The notes beneath the pieces are model-generated. The model made no database searches. It was not told the DNA's origin and was given only the letters and a program-made list of their open reading frames with translations. The position numbers and the translations under genes are program-made. Shown one piece after another: positions 19,261-28,198 of a stretch of DNA of 64,000 nt. The number at the start of each line of letters is the position of its first letter. The first letter of the stretch is position 1. Source of the stretch: Flectobacillus rivi. GTDB lineage: Bacteria > Bacteroidota > Bacteroidia > Cytophagales > Spirosomataceae. The stretch lies in contig NZ_JASHIE010000002.1 in assembly GCF_030056655.1 (NCBI RefSeq), positions 434,001 to 498,000 on the forward strand, read 5' to 3'.

Positions 19261-21522
19261 TTATTTTACAGATATAATTCTAAACTCTGTTCTGCGGTTT
19301 TCTTGGTGTTGTTTTTCATCACAAATTATTCCATCCACACATTCATTCACCAGTTCTGTTTCGCCATATCCATTCGACACTAATCTTGATGGGTCAATGC
19401 CTCGCATAGCTAAGTAATCAACCACAGCTCTAGCACGGTTTGCCGAAAGTTGCATATTGAAGTTATCACTCGATCGAGCATCAGTGTGCGAGCGAATCTC
19501 AATAGTCATTGCTGGATACTTACGAAGTAATGGCAACAATGTTTTTTCTAGTTCACGAGCTGCGTCAGGACGAATAAAGAATTTTCCATAGTCATAATAA
19601 ATATTTTTCAACTTGAAAATATCTCCTTCACCATACATCCCTTGAATATTCTGCACTACTTCCCCACTCGATTTAACTTTACCAATTTTTTCTGTATTAG
19701 TGGCATACTTGTCTTTTTCAGCCGTCAGTTTGTGGTCATCTCCTGGTTTTACCTGAAACTCATAGCCACCATCTGGTCCTGTTGTTACAGTTTGCTTCGT
19801 TTTATCTTTTTCGTTTTCTAAAGTTACCTGAACACCAGCCATAGGTTGGTCGTTTACTTCCGATTTTACGACACCTTTCAACACTGCCAAAGGAGCTTTT
19901 TCAAGATATAACTCTAAGGTTGTTTTCTGAGCAGTATTACTTTTGGTGGAATATGCCACAGAGTTCATCAAATAACCTTCTTTAATAGCTTTGAACTCAT
20001 ACTCGGCATTGGCTTCCATACAAATACTGGTTGAGCCATCTACGCCTGTCACTCTTAACTCACGACTTTCTGCATTTACCGTGATACGAACGTCTACGTT
20101 TTCGAGTGGTTGTTTGGATGCTGCATCATACACAATTAAGGTCAAAGGACGACAAACACGTTTGAAGCTATAAATATTATCGTCACTTAAACCAGACTTA
20201 CGATTTGACGAGAAAAACCCACTTGTACGAGTCGCATCAGTGATAATACCAAAATCATCTTGTGGTGAATTGAGTGGAGCCCCTAAGTTATTTACGCCTC
20301 TGTAAGCCACACCATCTTTAATTTCTGCAAAAAACATATCAAGTCCGCCTAGTCCTTCATGACCGTCAGAAGCAAAGTAAAGATTTCCACTTGGGTCAAC
20401 AAATGGGAACATTTCATTACCCTCGGAGTTGATTTCTTTTCCCATGTTCACAGGTGTTCCCCAGTTTCCGTCGCTGTATTCAACCACATAAATATCTGTA
20501 CCACCATAACCACCAGGCATATCTGACACAAAATACAATTTGGTATTATCAGGTGTCAATGCTGGGTGTCCGCAAGAGTATTCATCAGAATTAAATGGTA
20601 GTTCCTTGATATTACTCCAATTGTCTTTTACTAAATCTGCAATGTATAATTTCAGCTTATTAGTACCATCTTTAGACTCTCTGGTTTTACCTTTATTAAA
20701 ATTGTTACGAGTAAAAATTGCTTTTTGTTCGCCTTGAAAGAATACCGCTGGACCTTCATGATACTTTGTATTAATCACACGGCTAAATTCTTCCACCTTA
20801 TTTACTTCGCCAGTTGACTTTAAGGTTTTATTGCTATTACTCGCAATCACACCGCCCAAGGCAGCCGCTTTTTGTACCATCCCCGACTTTAGTTGTGCGG
20901 TATCTGGCACAAAATATAAATCCAAAAATGGCGTCTGATTCCAACCATACACACGCTTCACAGCACCAGACTCATCACGAGCAGAACAAAACACTAAACC
21001 TCCTTTGTAAAACATCGGGCTAAAATCCGCCTGATTTGAGTTGATAGGAAGATATTCGACTTGATACGAAGAGGAGTCTCTATAAAAACGGCTCATTTCC
21101 ATGTATGAAACCGTAAACTTTTTACTACGAACATCAGCTGTTTGTTTTTCTCCGTAAATCGAATAATACTTTTGAGAATCACGGTATTTGCCATTTGAAG
21201 CTAAAGCCTGTGCATAGTAAAGGTAATTCTCAGCCTCTATGTCTGGGAAGTTTTTTAATAAGTCACTGTACGCTCTTTCGGCATTTTTGGTATCCTGAAT
21301 ACGACGATAACAATAGGCTAACTTTTTTAACGCTTCTTTACGAACGGCTGCATCTAATTTTGAATCAGATAGCACATCTTCATACAAGCGAATAGCCGAC
21401 ATGTAACTAAGTTGCTCATACTCTCTATTGGCTGCCTTAAACTTAGCTTGTCCCCAAGCGCTGTTAGCAGAAATAGCAAAGAGTAAGACTATACTCAGTA
21501 GAATATGTAATGATTTGTTCAT
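19261..21522 (-). CDS. PorE-like OmpA family protein (paralogue)
   Basis: 753 residues with the same module order as the protein encoded at 2094-4541: signal peptide (ending AWGQ), TPR helices (about 30-130), PD40 propeller (about 160-455, with DMPGGYGGTDIYVV and LYFASDGHEGLGGLDMFF), two carboxypeptidase-regulatory-like domains (about 465-535 and 550-620) and an OmpA domain (SHTDARSS, MQLSANRARAVV). It keeps the two-cysteine insertion (NECVDGIIC). Unlike its paralogue it is not next to porP or an adhesin and is transcribed convergently to htpG. It may be the general PorE-type anchor or serve an adhesin encoded elsewhere; sequence alone does not decide. Confidence 0.87.
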   Translation of the reverse strand: MNKSLHILLSIVLLFAISANSAWGQAKFKAANREYEQLSYMSAIRLYEDVLSDSKLDAAVRKEALKKLAYCYRRIQDTKNAERAYSDLLKNFPDIEAENYLYYAQALASNGKYRDSQKYYSIYGEKQTADVRSKKFTVSYMEMSRFYRDSSSYQVEYLPINSNQADFSPMFYKGGLVFCSARDESGAVKRVYGWNQTPFLDLYFVPDTAQLKSGMVQKAAALGGVIASNSNKTLKSTGEVNKVEEFSRVINTKYHEGPAVFFQGEQKAIFTRNNFNKGKTRESKDGTNKLKLYIADLVKDNWSNIKELPFNSDEYSCGHPALTPDNTKLYFVSDMPGGYGGTDIYVVEYSDGNWGTPVNMGKEINSEGNEMFPFVDPSGNLYFASDGHEGLGGLDMFFAEIKDGVAYRGVNNLGAPLNSPQDDFGIITDATRTSGFFSSNRKSGLSDDNIYSFKRVCRPLTLIVYDAASKQPLENVDVRITVNAESRELRVTGVDGSTSICMEANAEYEFKAIKEGYLMNSVAYSTKSNTAQKTTLELYLEKAPLAVLKGVVKSEVNDQPMAGVQVTLENEKDKTKQTVTTGPDGGYEFQVKPGDDHKLTAEKDKYATNTEKIGKVKSSGEVVQNIQGMYGEGDIFKLKNIYYDYGKFFIRPDAARELEKTLLPLLRKYPAMTIEIRSHTDARSSDNFNMQLSANRARAVVDYLAMRGIDPSRLVSNGYGETELVNECVDGIICDEKQHQENRRTEFRIISVK

Positions 21523-21923
21523 GATAGGATTTTAGGCTAAATCGTTTTACAAAGTAAGTATATTGAATGATAAAGAAATGATTCTTAAAACAAGTTTAGA
21601 AACATAACTCCTTGATTTTCATATTTAGTGCATTCTGTACATTCAATTTACAGAGTAAAATGCTTTATGAAATCCGATTAGCCTTGTTTGATTTCTGTAG
21701 ACAAAAAGGTGTATCTACAAGAAGTTGGTTAATACTAAAACTACTATTTTGGCGAAACTCTGGCTATCAAACTTTCGTTAGAACGTCAGAAAATTATCAA
21801 AGCAAAAAACAAATAGCGTGCCAAAAAGTGGAAGCACGACTCTCAGAAGGACTAAAGCCGTTATACCTCGGTGGTACAACGGCTTTAATCATGGTAGAAA
21901 TCTTTGAGGAGTTATTTAGAAAG
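21523..21923. other. Intergenic region with one hairpin
   Basis: 401 bp without a convincing gene. Near its MFS end is an inverted repeat (TAAAGCCGTT ... AACGGCTTTA, about 21853-21888) that could end the MFS transcript, though no T-run follows on the minus strand. A 112-codon plus-strand frame across this stretch has no recognisable content. Confidence 0.5.
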
Positions 21924-23186
21924 TTAATCTGTCACCTTCATTTTAAATAATTCTTTTGAACGAATCCATACGATGGACACAATAATCATGGTCATCGTAC
22001 CTCCAAATATTACTGATGGCACTGTGCCCATTAACTTAGCCAATAGACCTGACTCAAAAGCGCCGATTTCATTAGAAGAGCTCACAAAAATACCATTCAC
22101 CGCCGATACGCGTCCACGCATTTCGTCAGGAGTCCAATATCTCAAAACGGTCTGACGCACGATTACACTTACGCTGTCGAAGGCACCCGTAAAAAACAAA
22201 GCAACCACCGAAATCCATAAGTTTGTTGAAACCGCAAAAATCAACGTTGCTAATCCAAAGCCTCCCACTGCCAGCAATAAATTTCGCCAAGCGTGTTTTA
22301 ACGGAGGAAAATATACCATCATAAACATGGTTAAAATTGCTCCTATTGATGGTGCTGCACGTAAAATACCCAAGCCTTCGGCTCCTACTTTAAGAATATC
22401 CTCAGCATAGATAGGCAATAGTGCTATTACTCCACCAAAGAGTACCGAAAACAAATCGAGCGATATTGAATAAAGGATAATTTTTGTTTTGAAAACAAAA
22501 GCGATTCCTTCTTTAAGACTTTGAAAAATATTGACTTTCTCCTCTACCTTTTCAGGAATTGGAGGTGCCGTAATAGTGCTAATCAAAAGCATTACCGTAC
22601 ATAATAGCGCCACCACAAACCAAAGCGAATTAGTCAAGCCCCAATAGGCATACATAAAACCTGCTAAACCTGGTCCTAAAATAGCTCCTGCTTGCCAAAA
22701 AGAACTTGCCCATGTGGTTGCGTTGGCAAATACTTCTTTCGGAATCAAAAATGGATTTAAAGATGAAGAGGCTGGCGAATAAAAACCTTTGGCTAAACCT
22801 ATCAAAAATATTACGCCGTAAATGATGGGTAATAAATTGTGTTGTGGCAACTGGGTAGTTGAATGTGTAGCCCAAACCAAAATAACTGAACTCAAAATGA
22901 TGACACTTAAACTGAGCATCAAAATGGTTTTCTTGTTATAAAGGTCAGCCAAATGTCCACCAAATAATGCCAAAGAGATATAAGGAAGTGCCTCTGCTAA
23001 GCCAATCAAGCCTAATGCCATAGGGTCGTGAGTGACCTTGTACATTTCGTATCCAAGCAAGACTTCCTGAATCAATAAGGCCATTGTAATAAAACTATTG
23101 GCAAACATATATGCCACAAACTGTGGATATTTCAACGCCTCATAAGGCGATCTTTTTGCAGATGGTGGTGTTAGTTGCTCGCTCAT
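21924..23186 (-). CDS. MFS transporter (MFS_3 / EntS-like)
   Basis: 420 residues with about twelve hydrophobic segments. The short loop between helices 2 and 3 carries the MFS signature (FGGHLADLYNKKTILM, about residues 75-90), and a second cluster near 345 reads WTPDEMRGRVSAVNGIF. Relatives export siderophores or drugs or are of unknown specificity; nothing here fixes the substrate. Its ATG overlaps the stop of the upstream UbiA-like gene by 4 bp, so translation is probably coupled and the two may be functionally linked. Confidence 0.88.
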   Translation of the reverse strand: MSEQLTPPSAKRSPYEALKYPQFVAYMFANSFITMALLIQEVLLGYEMYKVTHDPMALGLIGLAEALPYISLALFGGHLADLYNKKTILMLSLSVIILSSVILVWATHSTTQLPQHNLLPIIYGVIFLIGLAKGFYSPASSSLNPFLIPKEVFANATTWASSFWQAGAILGPGLAGFMYAYWGLTNSLWFVVALLCTVMLLISTITAPPIPEKVEEKVNIFQSLKEGIAFVFKTKIILYSISLDLFSVLFGGVIALLPIYAEDILKVGAEGLGILRAAPSIGAILTMFMMVYFPPLKHAWRNLLLAVGGFGLATLIFAVSTNLWISVVALFFTGAFDSVSVIVRQTVLRYWTPDEMRGRVSAVNGIFVSSSNEIGAFESGLLAKLMGTVPSVIFGGTMTMIIVSIVWIRSKELFKMKVTD

Positions 23187-24034
23187 CTAATCAGAATAAA
23201 AAGAAATAAAGGAATTAAAAATATACCATCTCCCACCCAACGATAACGATCATTTTTTACAAAAAACAATTCAAAATACGTTATTAACACAAGCACTGTA
23301 CTCATGATGATTTCGACAGTTCCCAAACCCATCGAATATGGATAAGTACTATGCCAAAGGATAAAAGATGTTGCTATGAGATTGATTACAAATAGTCCAT
23401 ATAAAATTTGCCGACAAGCACGTGCTCCCCACATTGACCCTAACGAATGTACTTGCGGGTATTTTTGTTGTTCAAATGCTGAAAAAAGCAACAAATTTTG
23501 AAAGGCAATCATAAAAAAAACGCCTGCCAATGCCCAATCTATCCAGCTAAATACTCTCGAGTGTTGTACGATGGCTGTTCCACATACACCCGACGCATAC
23601 ACGAATGCTGTCACTGGTTCTTTATAAGCTTGAAAGATACTATCTGAGGATAATTTACTCACAACTACCAAATAAATAGACGTGATAAAAGCAATCCCAA
23701 AGCCCACCATCAAGGTGAGATAGGTAATATGCCCCAAAAGATATATTCCCAGCAACATAGCCAATGCTACAGATAGCTTCAAAACTTTGGCATATTGTTT
23801 ATGAAAACGATGCCTCGGTGTTGCTATTTGTTCGGGCTTCAAGTTATCCAACTGTCTATCTAAGGTGTATATAATAAATACCGCAATACCCAACAACCAT
23901 GTACTGGTTGTGGCATGGGTAAATTTGCCTTCTGGCAGTCGCAAAAAAGCCGAATGACAAATCATGGCTCCTGCTACTACATCCAGACTTAATAGGTTTA
24001 TTACTTCTAAAAAGCGCTTTAGTATCATATTCAA
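23183..24034 (-). CDS. Polytopic membrane protein, possibly UbiA-like prenyltransferase family
   Basis: 283 residues and about eight hydrophobic helices with short loops. The layout and the aspartates after helix 2 (YTLDRQLDN, about 56-64) recall the first Asp-rich motif of UbiA prenyltransferases, but the motif is degenerate and a clear second motif is missing. It may be an inactive or divergent family member. It lies 44 bp after a MOSC gene and overlaps an MFS gene by 4 bp, suggesting one operon. Function is unknown. Confidence 0.6.
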   Translation of the reverse strand: MNMILKRFLEVINLLSLDVVAGAMICHSAFLRLPEGKFTHATTSTWLLGIAVFIIYTLDRQLDNLKPEQIATPRHRFHKQYAKVLKLSVALAMLLGIYLLGHITYLTLMVGFGIAFITSIYLVVVSKLSSDSIFQAYKEPVTAFVYASGVCGTAIVQHSRVFSWIDWALAGVFFMIAFQNLLLFSAFEQQKYPQVHSLGSMWGARACRQILYGLFVINLIATSFILWHSTYPYSMGLGTVEIIMSTVLVLITYFELFFVKNDRYRWVGDGIFLIPLFLFILIR

Positions 24035-24078
24035 ATGCTACCGCCACAATCTAAGCGCGAAATTGCTTTGTATAGCTT

Positions 24079-24909
24079 TTAACTTACCGAAAACTTCGCC
24101 AATTGGCGTGTTGTTTGTACTGTTATTTCTTCTCCTACACTCACCGTTCCCGTTTGTACAATCAGTACATTTTGTCCAAATAAGATTTTATTGCCAGCCT
24201 TTCTGTAGTTCGAAAGCGTGTGTAATGGCTCTTTGCCAGTCTTTTGTCCTGTTTCGTGGTTCAACGTTGTAACAATACATCTGGCGCATGGTTTTACCCC
24301 CTTGAAAGAGGTTGTGCCTATCGAAAACTCAAACCAAGACTCTTCTTCAAAAGCATTACCACCAGTAAAGACAAAATTTGGACGAAAACGATTAATTGGA
24401 ATCTGTTTTTCTAATCGATTATTCAAATCGTCTAATGATGATTGTCCAATAATCAAAATAGGATAACCATCCGAAAAAGAGGTTATATCTTCTGGCGTTT
24501 GAGCATATTGAGGGTCGACAGGTCGTAAACTTTCGTCGGGCATATAGACCAATCGTACGGGTTTGCCTAGTAATTCACTAAACCATGCACTTGCCTCCAC
24601 AGATACTTCATGAGCATCCATCTCATCATCCCAAACTTCTACAGTAATGGCCTCTGGAAGATATTCTCCCATATTTACCGAAAGCGTTTTTCCAGAAGGA
24701 CTATGTGTTACATGTAGTAAATTCTCCGCTATTGCCGTTTTAAATAAAGCTAAATCTCCCACTTGTCGTTGAGTGACAAACACGTTGTCGGCATCAATAA
24801 GCATCCATCTACGGTCATATTTTAGCCCACGAGTAGTTACTTCCGTTTGCTGTACACTAAAACCACCTAGAGATTTGACAGGATAAATCCAGATTTCAGA
24901 AAGTTGCAT
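24079..24909 (-). CDS. MOSC domain protein (YcbX/mARC-like)
   Basis: 276 residues. The MOSC N-terminal beta-barrel domain (IYPVKSLGG near residue 8, GLKYDRRWMLID near 29, VTQRQ) is followed by the MOSC domain with the likely molybdenum-cofactor cysteine in KPCARC near 210. Family members reduce N-hydroxylated compounds using sulfurated or cysteine-ligated molybdenum cofactor. No ferredoxin domain is fused, so a separate electron donor would be needed. It appears to be the first gene of a MOSC / UbiA-like / MFS run. Confidence 0.88.
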   Translation of the reverse strand: MQLSEIWIYPVKSLGGFSVQQTEVTTRGLKYDRRWMLIDADNVFVTQRQVGDLALFKTAIAENLLHVTHSPSGKTLSVNMGEYLPEAITVEVWDDEMDAHEVSVEASAWFSELLGKPVRLVYMPDESLRPVDPQYAQTPEDITSFSDGYPILIIGQSSLDDLNNRLEKQIPINRFRPNFVFTGGNAFEEESWFEFSIGTTSFKGVKPCARCIVTTLNHETGQKTGKEPLHTLSNYRKAGNKILFGQNVLIVQTGTVSVGEEITVQTTRQLAKFSVS

Positions 24910-24963
24910 AGTCGTTTTTTACTTTAAAATTCTTAGACTGTTTTTAGATAGTTATGCGATGGG

Positions 24964-24989
24964 CTATAAGCCGTAGGCATTAGGCAAAA
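24964..24989. repeat. Dispersed 26-nt intergenic repeat, copy 1
   Basis: A 26-nt stretch reading TAAGCCGTAGGCATTAGGC in its core recurs at 61207-61232 with 24 of 26 identical bases. Both are intergenic. Function is unknown. Confidence 0.6.
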
Positions 24990-25054
24990 TGTTTATTTTA
25001 TTTCAGAAAATACTGATTTGCTTCACTTTATCTCAAAATCAAATACTTAATTTT

Positions 25055-25903
25055 CTATATCCACTTAAACACCCATTTGATAGTCACTGTGTATAACACT
25101 ACTGCCAACAACCAGCCTACAATCATAAGCGGAAAGTTCAATTCGGTCATGGTGATGACAGAAGGCGAAGGCAATGCGCTATCGGGATATGTCACCAATA
25201 AAAAAGCGTAGATATTATTAGAAGCATGTATTCCTAAAGCTAGTTCCAACTTTCCATCAAAATAGGTCAATAGGGCAAAAAATAAACCTACTCCGATATA
25301 ATAGCTCATAGCTAGAGCAAAACCTACTTTAGCCGTTTCGGGATTGAACCTATGCATCAATCCAAAAAGTACTGAACTTATTACAAGCCCCACAACCACA
25401 TTTCGAGAGCCTATAGCTTGAAATAAATATCCTCTAAATATGAGTTCTTCACAGCTAGTTTGAATAGGCAAAAACAAGAAACCAACAATAAATGCAGGCA
25501 ACCATTGTTGAGGATTCCAAGAAAAGCGGTACATCTCAGGAAAAAACGAATACATACCCAACTCTACGATTGCCGTACACACCAGCCACACTGCCGCAGA
25601 ACTTGCCACACGCTTCCAATTTACGGAACTTTGTGGTGTAATCAGGGTTTGAAACTCGCGATGATGGCTATTTTTCAACCATACCCATAATGTTAAAATT
25701 CCTCCCGCAAAACTGCCTATTGCTACTAATAAATACCAATGCGAAGCCACGGTTGGTCTTCCACTTTTTATATCGGTCACCAACACTTGCGGAATGCTAA
25801 ATATCCCTAGCGCCAACAGTACTAAAATCATCCCTACAATATATCTCCAAGGCTGATTATTACCTATTTTGGCTTGTGCCAGAAAATCATTTTGTGCTAA
25901 CAT
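25055..25903 (-). CDS. CPBP family intramembrane glutamic protease
   Basis: 282 residues from the chosen ATG at 25903. An ATG 18 codons upstream exists, but the extension is cytosine-rich and unlike coding sequence. There are about eight membrane helices. The catalytic motifs of the CPBP/Abi family are intact: EELIFRG (EExxxR), FGLMH (FxxxH) and HASNN (HxxxN). Such proteases cleave within membranes; bacterial roles include CAAX-like processing and bacteriocin self-immunity, and none can be assigned here. It stands alone between the MOSC operon and the glycan cluster. Confidence 0.88.
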   Translation of the reverse strand: MLAQNDFLAQAKIGNNQPWRYIVGMILVLLALGIFSIPQVLVTDIKSGRPTVASHWYLLVAIGSFAGGILTLWVWLKNSHHREFQTLITPQSSVNWKRVASSAAVWLVCTAIVELGMYSFFPEMYRFSWNPQQWLPAFIVGFLFLPIQTSCEELIFRGYLFQAIGSRNVVVGLVISSVLFGLMHRFNPETAKVGFALAMSYYIGVGLFFALLTYFDGKLELALGIHASNNIYAFLLVTYPDSALPSPSVITMTELNFPLMIVGWLLAVVLYTVTIKWVFKWI

Positions 25904-26028
25904 AGAGGTTTGGGGGTTGGGGTTAAATAGAAGGCTCAGAATACAGGTGTTGTGCAACTTTATGCTTTACAAATGTAAGAGAAGTGTGTTTTACTTCCTT
26001 AAAAGGACATAGAAAAATACAAATAAAA

Positions 26029-26084
26029 AAACAGAGATAGCGATATTTTTCTACGTAAATTGAAAAATATCGCTATCTCTGTTT
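26029..26084 (-). terminator. Terminator of the glycan gene cluster
   Basis: A perfect 23-bp inverted repeat (AAACAGAGATAGCGATATTT ... and its complement) with a 10-nt loop is followed on the minus strand by a T-rich run. It lies 24 bp after the FkbM methyltransferase stop. Confidence 0.9.
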
Positions 26085-26107
26085 GGCTTTGTTTTCCTCA
26101 AAACCAA

Positions 26108-26917
26108 TTACTTTTTCACTGCAAAAATATTCAACTGCAAATCCATGGAAGGATTGGCTTTGTAGGCATGATTAATAAACGGTACAGGTCTATCTTGTGC
26201 ATCACGGATAAAGTATCTGAAACCATTTTTTGTCAAAATAGAAAGCAATACATCTAAATCTTGTGGGCGGTTTGGAAACGAATGATATTCAATAAAGATA
26301 TGGTCGATATGTCCGATGTTATCAGCGCAATCTTGAAAAACCTCCACTTCAGCACCTTCAATATCCATTTTCAACATTTGAATACTTGTATGTTTTTGCA
26401 AGTATTCCTTCAAACGGACAGACTCAATACGCTGTTTTTCGCCTTCACCATAAATCGATGCACCGTCCGAACCTTCGGTCACAAACTCGATTCCTTGGTC
26501 ATGAACCCATACGGCTTTGTCTACAATTTCGACCCCTTGAATTCCGTTCACGCTCAAATTATTGCTTAATATTTTGGCGATTTGTGGATCGGCTTCAAAA
26601 GCAGTAATTTTAGCTTTTGGGTACAATTTCTTAAAGAACAAACAGCTTGTACCAATATTAGCTCCACAATCCAAAATAACAGGACTATCTGTCTTACTTT
26701 GGAATCTGTAACTTTGTCCTACAAAAATCTCTTCATGCTGGAACAAAAACGACATACAGTCTGGCACTAAAAACGTAACGCCCTGAAACGAAACAGTTCG
26801 AGGTTGATAACGTGGGACTGTACCAAACTTAGCCATTAAGCCCAGCAATTCGCGCGCCTCTGGGGTGCGGATATGATGGAAAGGGTATTTTAAGAAATAT
26901 TTTAAGGCAAATAACAT
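26108..26917 (-). CDS. FkbM family methyltransferase
   Basis: 269 residues. The SAM-binding motif I (ILDCGANIGTSCLFFKK) lies near residue 80, followed by FEADP (about 105) and the family signature MLKMDIEGAEVEVF (about 180). FkbM enzymes O-methylate sugars or polyketides and are common in capsule and exopolysaccharide loci. It is the last gene of the minus-strand glycan cluster, 52 bp after a GT4 glycosyltransferase, so methylation of a surface sugar is the likely role. Confidence 0.9.
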   Translation of the reverse strand: MLFALKYFLKYPFHHIRTPEARELLGLMAKFGTVPRYQPRTVSFQGVTFLVPDCMSFLFQHEEIFVGQSYRFQSKTDSPVILDCGANIGTSCLFFKKLYPKAKITAFEADPQIAKILSNNLSVNGIQGVEIVDKAVWVHDQGIEFVTEGSDGASIYGEGEKQRIESVRLKEYLQKHTSIQMLKMDIEGAEVEVFQDCADNIGHIDHIFIEYHSFPNRPQDLDVLLSILTKNGFRYFIRDAQDRPVPFINHAYKANPSMDLQLNIFAVKK

Positions 26918-26969
26918 ATCTTGGAATACGTGATTATGGAGTTATAGAAACCTCTTTTCAAATCAAAAC

Positions 26970-28184
26970 TTACTTTTTCATGACGTACTTAAACGCCTCA
27001 CAATAGTTTTTAATCACTACGTGGATATTCACCTCATTTTTGATAATATCACCTGAACGTAATCCCATTTCCTTGGTTTTTTCTGGATTACTCATCATAC
27101 TTTCAAGCTTTTGGTATAAATCTTCGGCATCACCATTTTTGAAGATATACCCGTTATATCCATCACGAACAAGCTTTTTCTCAGTACCATCCGCCACCGA
27201 GCAAATAATAGGTTTATCAAAACACATTGCATCATTGATAGACAAACCGCCCATACCTGCCAAAACATAGACTAATGAAGCATTGAAATATTGTCCCAAC
27301 TGCGTCATTTCATACACTGCACCAGCAAATTCAACACTTTCTTCTATTCCTAAATCTTTCGCTTGTTGCTTGAGATTATCTAGTTCAGGGCCAGTACCTA
27401 CAATGGCTAATTTAGCGATAGGAAACTTTTTGAGTAATTTGGCAAAAACATCCATCAGCAAATCCACACGTTTCCATTTTACTAAGCGTCCAACGTGCAA
27501 AAGTCGTAGAGGATTATCTGGCAAAACGGTGTTTACTCCTTCGATCTTCGCTCTTTCGTTGAAGATAATATCCGTATCAGGAGAATTATAAATTACAAAA
27601 ATCTTCTCCTTTGGCACGCCATAACTTCCAAAAACATCTATTGCCTCCTCGGTATAATCCACATGGGCATCTACCATATTGAAAGCTCTTTTATAGGTAT
27701 ATTTCAACAAGCTATATTTCAGCTTAAATGCCAAACTTGAAGGCTTCAATTCCGTTTTCAAGGTTTCGGTTACGGCACCACCTTTGGCATAATAATCGAG
27801 CGCTTCTTGGAATTTTGGGATATTAAAAGGAATCTCTTTCAGAATCAATTTGATACCCATGCTACGGATTTTCCAAAGCAGCAAGGGATTGTAAACAAAA
27901 GTCAAAATATAAGGCCAAATCGTAACAATAACATCAGGCTTTTCTGCCTCAACCGTTTCCAAAAAGTTCTTGAAAAATGGTTTTCCCCAAGCCGTTTTAT
28001 ATTCTTCCAAAAAGTGTACCTTAAACTCAACGCCATCCAAAGTTTGGTGCACACCTGCACCTACGCTTTTTCCTTGGCTTTTAGGAGCAATCACCACAAT
28101 CTCCTGCCCTTCTACTTGGTTTAGTCGATTGAGTACTAAATTATAATAATGCGGCAATCCACCAAATGTGAATAGTATCTTCAT
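26970..28184 (-). CDS. GT4 family glycosyltransferase
   Basis: 404 residues with a GT-B fold. The C-terminal half carries the family 4 pattern: LLHVGRLVKWKRVDLL (about 230), KLAIVGTGPE (about 262) and a variant acceptor/donor motif GGLSINDAMCFDKPII (about 320), where the usual E-x7-E is partly altered. Its start is 14 bp downstream of the flippase stop, so the two are co-transcribed. It probably transfers a nucleotide-activated sugar during assembly of a surface polysaccharide repeat unit. Confidence 0.88.
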   Translation of the reverse strand: MKILFTFGGLPHYYNLVLNRLNQVEGQEIVVIAPKSQGKSVGAGVHQTLDGVEFKVHFLEEYKTAWGKPFFKNFLETVEAEKPDVIVTIWPYILTFVYNPLLLWKIRSMGIKLILKEIPFNIPKFQEALDYYAKGGAVTETLKTELKPSSLAFKLKYSLLKYTYKRAFNMVDAHVDYTEEAIDVFGSYGVPKEKIFVIYNSPDTDIIFNERAKIEGVNTVLPDNPLRLLHVGRLVKWKRVDLLMDVFAKLLKKFPIAKLAIVGTGPELDNLKQQAKDLGIEESVEFAGAVYEMTQLGQYFNASLVYVLAGMGGLSINDAMCFDKPIICSVADGTEKKLVRDGYNGYIFKNGDAEDLYQKLESMMSNPEKTKEMGLRSGDIIKNEVNIHVVIKNYCEAFKYVMKK

Positions 28185-28198
28185 ATTGTTAGCTTTTG

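Noticed and set aside
21612..21950. 112-codon plus-strand open frame in the gap upstream of the PorE-like gene
   Set aside because: No recognisable domain, composition unlike neighbouring genes, it spans a terminator-like hairpin and overlaps the end of the MFS gene.
25904..25957. Upstream ATG giving an 18-residue longer CPBP protease
   Set aside because: The extension is a cytosine-rich stretch typical of an untranslated leader and breaks the usual N-terminus.
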